Source: Anaerolineae bacterium (lineage in GTDB: Bacteria; Chloroflexota; Anaerolineae; UBA1429). From it: a stretch of DNA of 11,318 bases. The position numbers and the translations under genes were made by a program. Below are positions 7,379 to 11,318 of this stretch, piece after piece. Location of the stretch: NCBI GenBank assembly GCA_007118555.1, contig SKRJ01000065.1, forward strand, positions 1-11,318, written 5' to 3'. The notes below the pieces were generated by a model. It saw nothing but the letters and a program-made list of their open reading frames with translations, made no database searches and had not been told where the DNA came from. The number at the start of each line of letters is the position of its first letter. Position 1 is the stretch's first letter.

Positions 7379-8683
7379 GTGACCCGCAATGACAATCCGC
7401 CCAACGTGATTGTGCTGAATGCCTATTGGCTGGGCCTTTCATTCATGTGGAACTCGATCCACCCCCTGATTCTGCCGCTACTTATTCTGCAGTTGGGTGG
7501 TCTTGCCCCCAATACGGCCTATGGGATGCTCACCTTTCTCGGTTTGTGCATCGCCCTTGCGATACAACCCGTGAGTGGCGCCCTCAGCGACTATACCCGC
7601 ACGCGATGGGGCCGGCGACGTCCCTGGATGATTGCGGGAACGATGTTGAGTATTCTCTGGCTGGTCGCCATGGTGGCCTCGCGCAGCTATTTGGGCATCG
7701 CGATCAGCTATATCGGGCTGCAGTTGTGCTCCAATCTGGCGCACGGGCCAGCGCAGGGCCTGATCCCCGACCTGGTACCGGATGACAGGCGCGGCGTGGC
7801 CTCGGGCGTCAAGAATCTGCTGGAGATGCTGGGTGTGATCGCTGCCTCGTTGATCATCAGCCGGCTGGTGGGAACCTCGACGGCTGCGCTGGTGGCCGCC
7901 ACGCTGCTGATCAGTGTTGTTCTGCTGGCGGGACTCGCCGTGACGGGCCGGGGCATTCACGAGGATCTGGACGAGATGCCGAGCCCGGTCGCACCCCACT
8001 CGCTCGGGCAGCAGATCAAAGATGTGATGAATATCCGCGTGCGCGAGCATGGAGGCTATGCCAAGCTGCTGGCCTCACGCTTTTGCATGTTCCTGGGCAT
8101 CTATGCCGTGCAGTCCTTTGCCTTTTTCTACTTTATGGATGTGCTGCGGATCGAGGCGCCCGCGCGGGCTATGGGGAGCATGATGACCGTGATCGGCATC
8201 TCGGTGCTGGTGGCGGTGTATCCTGCGGGCCTCCTCTCGGAGCGGTGGGGCCGCAAGCGGCTGAGCCTGGCAGCCTGCGGCATCGTCGCTTGTGGCATGG
8301 CGCTGCTGACGGTGTTGCGGCAACCGGGATGGATTCCGGTGCTTGGGGTGCTGATCGGCGTGGGCATGGGTATTTTCAACAGCGTGAACTGGGCCTGGGC
8401 CACCGATCTGGTGCCGGCCAGCGAGGCGGGCAAGTACCTGGGGCTCTCGAACCTGGCCACGGCCGGATCGGCGGCATCCTCGCGGCTGTTTGGGCCGCTC
8501 ATTGATCTGGTCAACCGGTGGAGCCCCAACACGGGCTATCTTGTGCTGTTCGTGATCGCCACCCTGGCCACGCTTGTTGGCCTTTGGATCACTCTGCGCG
8601 TACCCGAGACCCGCCTGCCACCCTCAGCCCCTGAGCAAGTGGTACAGGGGAGGGTGACGCATCGGTCAGACCCGGTCCAATAG
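7379..8683 (+). CDS. Major facilitator superfamily transporter (12 TM)
   Basis: The product has 434 residues from GTG 7379, which has GAGGA just upstream (7370-7374). The longer frame from TTG 7313 adds 22 polar residues that overlap a likely promoter, so I reject it. Twelve hydrophobic segments are visible, at about 11-38, 46-67, 83-100, 104-125, 140-164, 168-188, 231-256, 264-286, 295-313, 318-340, 353-378 and 386-407. The TM2-TM3 loop GALSDYTRTRWGRRRPW (67-83) is an expanded MFS motif A, and a second basic motif, SERWGRKR (287-294), sits after TM8 as expected from the internal repeat. The long basic first loop recalls the sugar-transporting GPH/sucrose (SLC45-like) branch, but the substrate cannot be named from sequence. 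It is a secondary transporter in the cytoplasmic membrane. It is probably its own transcription unit and has no evident link to the surface genes before it. Confidence 0.87.
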   Translation: MTRNDNPPNVIVLNAYWLGLSFMWNSIHPLILPLLILQLGGLAPNTAYGMLTFLGLCIALAIQPVSGALSDYTRTRWGRRRPWMIAGTMLSILWLVAMVASRSYLGIAISYIGLQLCSNLAHGPAQGLIPDLVPDDRRGVASGVKNLLEMLGVIAASLIISRLVGTSTAALVAATLLISVVLLAGLAVTGRGIHEDLDEMPSPVAPHSLGQQIKDVMNIRVREHGGYAKLLASRFCMFLGIYAVQSFAFFYFMDVLRIEAPARAMGSMMTVIGISVLVAVYPAGLLSERWGRKRLSLAACGIVACGMALLTVLRQPGWIPVLGVLIGVGMGIFNSVNWAWATDLVPASEAGKYLGLSNLATAGSAASSRLFGPLIDLVNRWSPNTGYLVLFVIATLATLVGLWITLRVPETRLPPSAPEQVVQGRVTHRSDPVQ

Positions 8684-8691
8684 CCGGCATT

Positions 8692-8720
8692 TTGCTCCGT
8701 CCCTGTCGCCATATTACACT
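8692..8720 (+). promoter_or_regulatory. Weak candidate promoter for the rsmD operon
   Basis: TTGCTC (8692-8697) and TACACT (8715-8720) are separated by 17 bases in the 65-base gap before rsmD. They match the consensus at only 3 of 6 and 4 of 6 positions. The gap is AT-richer than its surroundings, and position and spacing fit a start near 8727, but read-through from the transporter gene is also possible because no terminator is visible. Confidence 0.35.
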
Positions 8721-8733
8721 CGCTGCATCTCGC

Positions 8734-8741
8734 AAGGGAGG
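8734..8741 (+). promoter_or_regulatory. Strong ribosome binding site fixing the rsmD start
   Basis: AAGGGAGG ends seven bases before GTG 8749. The longer frame from TTG 8692 would translate through the candidate promoter and this site, and its extra residues do not match the RsmD family, which begins close to RVIAG. Confidence 0.8.
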
Positions 8742-8748
8742 ATCTCCC

Positions 8749-9339
8749 GTGGTTCGCGTGATTGCCGGAGCCGCCAAAGGCCGCCAACTCTATTCCGTGC
8801 CGGGAGAGGGCACGCGCCCCATCTCGGATCGGGTCAAAGAGTCGCTGTTCAGCATTCTGGGCCCCGATACAGAGGACAGCGTCTGGCTCGATATGTTTGC
8901 GGGCACGGGCAGCGTGGGCATCGAGGCGTTGAGCCGAGGCGCCTACCACGTCGTATTCGTCGACAAGGCGCATCAGGCGGTCAACACGGTGCGTCGCAAT
9001 CTGGAGCTGACCGGCCTTGCTGAGCATGCCCAGGTGATCCGAGGGGATGCGCTGCGCTATGTCCGGCAGGTCAACCCTGACCCGCTGTTCGACTATGTCT
9101 ATGTGGCGCCCCCACAGTACCGGGATCTGTGGGCCGAGGCCCTGGTGGCCCTGGATGAGAGGCCATTGCTGGCAGAGTACGGCCAGGTCATTGTGCAGAT
9201 TCACCCCAAGGAGTATGGCCCTGTGGCGCTGCAGAGCCTGGAGGTGGTCGACGAGCGGCAATATGGCAGCACACTGTTGCTCTTTTACGAGCGCATAGAG
9301 CGTGATTCAGAGGATGCGTCGGATGCTTCCTCAGGTTGA
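8749..9339 (+). CDS. rsmD: 16S rRNA (guanine(966)-N(2))-methyltransferase RsmD
   Basis: The product has 196 residues from GTG 8749. RsmD transfers a methyl group from S-adenosylmethionine to N2 of G966 (E. coli numbering) in the 30S subunit. The family N-terminus [12 protein letters not shown] (3-14) is followed by [16 protein letters not shown] (22-37) and the SAM-binding motif [20 protein letters not shown] (47-65), with acidic D72 at the end of strand 2 and GDA at 99-101. The substrate-base motif, normally (D/N)PP(Y/F), reads VAPPQY here (119-124), so the usual acidic or amide residue is Ala and the aromatic is displaced by one. I recall this variant in Chloroflexota relatives but cannot check. 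Length is normal. It begins a tight operon; its 3' end overlaps the next gene by 17 bases, suggesting translational coupling. Confidence 0.9.
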   Translation: MVRVIAGAAKGRQLYSVPGEGTRPISDRVKESLFSILGPDTEDSVWLDMFAGTGSVGIEALSRGAYHVVFVDKAHQAVNTVRRNLELTGLAEHAQVIRGDALRYVRQVNPDPLFDYVYVAPPQYRDLWAEALVALDERPLLAEYGQVIVQIHPKEYGPVALQSLEVVDERQYGSTLLLFYERIERDSEDASDASSG

Positions 9340-9517
9340 TGTGGGCGATCTCGTCACGCTGCGCAAGCCGCACCCCTGCGGCTCGTACGAGTGGGTGGTG
9401 ACGCGCATCGGGACCGATATCGGTCTCAAGTGTGTGGGCTGTGGCCGGCGGGTGATGCTGCCCCGGGGCGTGTTCAACAAGCGGGTCAAGCAGATTCGCC
9501 GCCCCACCGCCGAGTAG
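9323..9517 (+). CDS. DUF951 family small protein, possible zinc binder
   Basis: The product has 64 residues from ATG 9323. In-frame GTG 9302 and ATG 9314 also lie upstream, but AGAGG (9309-9313) is nine bases before 9323 and the family begins near VGDLV. The sequence carries the DUF951 signature: [15 protein letters not shown] (7-21), W24, then [16 protein letters not shown] (33-48) and a basic tail. H17, C19, C37 and C40 make an HxC...CxxC set that could bind one metal ion, probably zinc; this is inference. I recall a B. subtilis homologue (YyzM) encoded near ychF and ribosomal protein genes, and here it lies between two translation genes, so an RNA- or ribosome-related role is plausible but unproven. 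It overlaps rsmD by 17 bases, and mnmE starts 10 bases after its stop. Confidence 0.88.
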   Translation: MLPQVDVGDLVTLRKPHPCGSYEWVVTRIGTDIGLKCVGCGRRVMLPRGVFNKRVKQIRRPTAE

Positions 9518-9527
9518 GTCGTCGCCC

Positions 9528-10901
9528 GTGACCATGTACTCGCTGGACGACACCATTGCCGCCATCGCAACGCCGCTGGGCGAGGGTGGCGTCGGCATTG
9601 TGCGGCTGAGCGGCCCCGAGGCGCTGGCGGTCGCCGAGCGGGTGTTTGTCCCGGCGGGGCGCGCCTCTTTGCAGGCCCTGGAATCCCACAAGCTGGTCTA
9701 TGGGCATGTGCGCGATCCGCAGGATGGCCATACCCTCGACGAGGTGTTGCTGGTCCTGATGCGAGAGCCCCGCTCGTACACCGGGCAGGACGTGGTCGAG
9801 ATACAGGGGCATGGTGGGCCGGTGCCGCTGCGGGCGATTCTGGCGGCGTGCCTGGCCCAGGGCGCCCGCATGGCGTGCGAGGGCGAGTTCACTCTGCGGG
9901 CGTTCGTCAATGGGCGGCTCGACCTGGCCCAGGCCGAGGCGGTGCTGGACATTATAACCGCGCGCACCGAGGCCGCCCTGCGCGTGGCGGTAAACCAGCT
10001 GGGCGGCCGCCTGTCGGGCGTTGTGCAGGAGCTGCGCCGGGCTCTGCTAGAGACGCTGGCCTACCTGGAGGCGTCCATCGACTTTGGCGAGGACGTGCCC
10101 GAGCAGGACATTGGGCCCGAACTGGATGCCCTGGGCGAGAGGCTGGACTGGCTGCTGGGCGAGGCCGACCGCGGCATGATCTACCGGCAGGGGGTGCGCA
10201 CGGCCATTGTCGGGCGGCCCAACGTGGGCAAGTCCAGCATCCTGAACCGGCTGCTGCGAGCCGAGCGGGCCATCGTGACTCCTGTGCCCGGCACGACTCG
10301 GGATACGCTGGAAGAGATGCTGAACATCCAGGGTGTGCCGCTGGTGCTCACCGACACGGCGGGCATCGCCGAGAGCCTGGACCTGGTGGAGCAACTGGGC
10401 ATCGAGCGCAGCCGTCGATCCATCGCCCAGGCCGACCTGGCGCTGGTGGTGTTCGACGGGAGCGTGCCCCCCGGGCCCGAGGACGCCGAGGTGGCCGCCC
10501 TGGTGGCGGATCGCCCCGCCGTCGTGGCAGTGAACAAGAGTGAACTGGGCTCTACCCACGACTATGCCGGGCTCTTGCCCGCGGCGCCGCATATTGTCGT
10601 CTCGGCGCTCACCGGCGAGGGCCTGCCCGAGCTGGAGCAGTGCCTGGTGGAGACGGTGTTCGCGGGGCAGGTGGGCGCCACGGAAGAGCCCGTCGCCAGC
10701 AACCCGCGGCACCGGGACGCCCTGCGGCGGGCCCTGGCTCATGTGCAGGATGCGGGGCGTGCCATTGAGGCCGGGGTCCCCGACGATCTGGTGGCCATCG
10801 ACGTGGCGGGGGCCGTCGACGCCCTGGGGGCCATCACTGGCGAGAGCGCCACGGAGGATCTCCTGGAGACGATCATTGGGCGTTTCTGCATCGGCAAGTG
10901 A
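9528..10901 (+). CDS. mnmE: tRNA uridine-5-carboxymethylaminomethyl modification GTPase MnmE
   Basis: The product has 457 residues, normal for the family. With MnmG (not in this window), MnmE adds an aminomethyl or carboxymethylaminomethyl group to C5 of wobble uridine 34 of certain tRNAs, using a folate one-carbon unit and GTP. The folate-binding N-terminal domain begins [20 protein letters not shown] and includes [20 protein letters not shown] (about 119-138). The inserted G domain shows G1 GRPNVGKS (229-236, with the potassium-loop Asn232), G2 PGTTRD (254-259), G3 DTAG (276-279), G4 NKSE (336-339, where NKxD is usual) and a G5-like SALTG. The C-terminus is FCIGK with the conserved Cys454. 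GTG 9528 is chosen because a modest AGG lies nine bases upstream; ATG 9534 is an alternative. It is the third gene of the rsmD operon. Confidence 0.95.
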   Translation: MTMYSLDDTIAAIATPLGEGGVGIVRLSGPEALAVAERVFVPAGRASLQALESHKLVYGHVRDPQDGHTLDEVLLVLMREPRSYTGQDVVEIQGHGGPVPLRAILAACLAQGARMACEGEFTLRAFVNGRLDLAQAEAVLDIITARTEAALRVAVNQLGGRLSGVVQELRRALLETLAYLEASIDFGEDVPEQDIGPELDALGERLDWLLGEADRGMIYRQGVRTAIVGRPNVGKSSILNRLLRAERAIVTPVPGTTRDTLEEMLNIQGVPLVLTDTAGIAESLDLVEQLGIERSRRSIAQADLALVVFDGSVPPGPEDAEVAALVADRPAVVAVNKSELGSTHDYAGLLPAAPHIVVSALTGEGLPELEQCLVETVFAGQVGATEEPVASNPRHRDALRRALAHVQDAGRAIEAGVPDDLVAIDVAGAVDALGAITGESATEDLLETIIGRFCIGK

Positions 10902-10921
10902 TACGACATTCGCGGCGGTAT

Positions 10922-10926
10922 AGGAG
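10922..10926 (+). promoter_or_regulatory. Ribosome binding site for the glycosyltransferase
   Basis: AGGAG lies nine bases before GTG 10936, in the 34-base gap after mnmE. A second GAGGA (10928-10932) sits only three bases before the GTG and is too close. No terminator or promoter is evident in the gap, so the gene is probably read from the mnmE transcript. Confidence 0.5.
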
Positions 10927-10935
10927 CGAGGATCT

Positions 10936-11318
10936 GTGAAGCTGGCCATTGTCTGTTCGTGGCTGAACCAGTACGGCGGCGCCGAGCGCGTTCTCGAGGT
11001 GGTGCACGACATGTACCCCGACGCGCCGGTGTATACGTCGATCTACCGCCCCGAGACGCTGCCCGAGGCGTACCGTAGCTGGGACATCCGCACTTCGTTC
11101 CTGAACCGCATTCCGCTGGCCCGGCGCAAGCACCAGTTCCTGCTGCCGCTCTATCCCCTGGCCTTTGAGAGCCTGGACCTGCGGGGTTATGACGTAGTGC
11201 TCAGCCTCACCAGCGGCTTTAGCCATGGCGTCCTTACGCCCGCCAACACGCCCCATGTCTGCTACTGCCTGACGCCGGCCCGCTTTCTATGGAGCTATCA
11301 CGCCTACATCGAGCGGGA
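10936..11318 (+). CDS. GT4-like glycosyltransferase, N-terminal part (runs off window)
   Basis: The frame starts at GTG 10936 and is open to the right edge, giving 127 codons. The N-terminus KLAIVCSWLNQYGGAERVLE has the Rossmann strand and the GGAE glycine loop typical of GT-B glycosyltransferases of family 4. It continues with DMYPDAPVYTSIY, the LLPLYPLAFESLDL segment, YDVVLSLTSGFSHGV and HVCYCLTPARFLW, a pattern I know from group 1 glycosyltransferases of exopolysaccharide and cell-surface glycan clusters. Catalysis in this family is retaining transfer from a nucleotide sugar at the cytoplasmic side of the membrane. The C-terminal nucleotide-sugar-binding domain with its EX7E motif is missing because the window ends; full proteins are usually about 350-400 residues. 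Substrate is unknown. The position after mnmE may mark the border of a glycan gene cluster to the right. Confidence 0.85.
   Translation, partial: MKLAIVCSWLNQYGGAERVLEVVHDMYPDAPVYTSIYRPETLPEAYRSWDIRTSFLNRIPLARRKHQFLLPLYPLAFESLDLRGYDVVLSLTSGFSHGVLTPANTPHVCYCLTPARFLWSYHAYIER

Noticed and set aside
10047..11012. 321-codon minus-strand frame over mnmE
   Set aside because: Antisense to the conserved GTPase domain of MnmE; no family resemblance.

Overview
The window is a high-GC bacterial segment with all genes on the plus strand and almost no spare DNA. I read it as probably from the phylum Chloroflexota. The grounds are indirect: an RsmD with an APPQ motif, a small DUF951 gene, Pro/Thr-rich linkers in a surface protein, and an MFS protein with a long basic TM2-TM3 loop. 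This is recollection of what such genomes look like, not a search result.

Layout. Bases 1-232 are a leader containing a good sigma-70-type promoter (TTTACA, 17 bp, TACAAT, with an extended -10 TG). It drives a 500-residue membrane protein with three N-terminal membrane segments, an exported body with TPR repeats, a Pro/Thr linker and a C-terminal LysM domain (233-1735). Next comes a giant secreted protein of about 1,811 residues (1852-7287, possibly starting at 1777). It has a signal peptide, a likely seven-bladed beta-propeller marked by seven Trp residues at near-constant spacing, and then about 14 tandem Ig-like modules of about 100 residues. These two genes look like a cell-surface pair. 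After a short gap with a promoter-like sequence and a 10-bp palindrome there is a 12-TM major facilitator transporter (7379-8683).

From 8749 a compact RNA-modification/housekeeping operon begins: rsmD (16S rRNA guanine-N2 methyltransferase), a 64-residue DUF951 protein overlapping rsmD by 17 bases, mnmE (tRNA wobble-uridine modification GTPase) 10 bases later, and the start of a GT4-like glycosyltransferase that runs off the right edge.

How the genes fit together. The first two products are predicted to act outside the cytoplasmic membrane: one can grip peptidoglycan through LysM, and the other is a long rod of beta domains with no visible anchor of its own, so the first might hold or organise the second (inference). 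The rsmD-DUF951-mnmE block concerns translation. The DUF951 protein has an HxC...CxxC set that could bind zinc and may be ribosome- or RNA-related. Of most interest for follow-up are the giant modular protein with Asp-box-like motifs inside its Ig-like modules, its LysM/TPR neighbour, and the altered catalytic motif of RsmD. I saw no tRNA, rRNA, CRISPR, insertion sequence or convincing intrinsic terminator.
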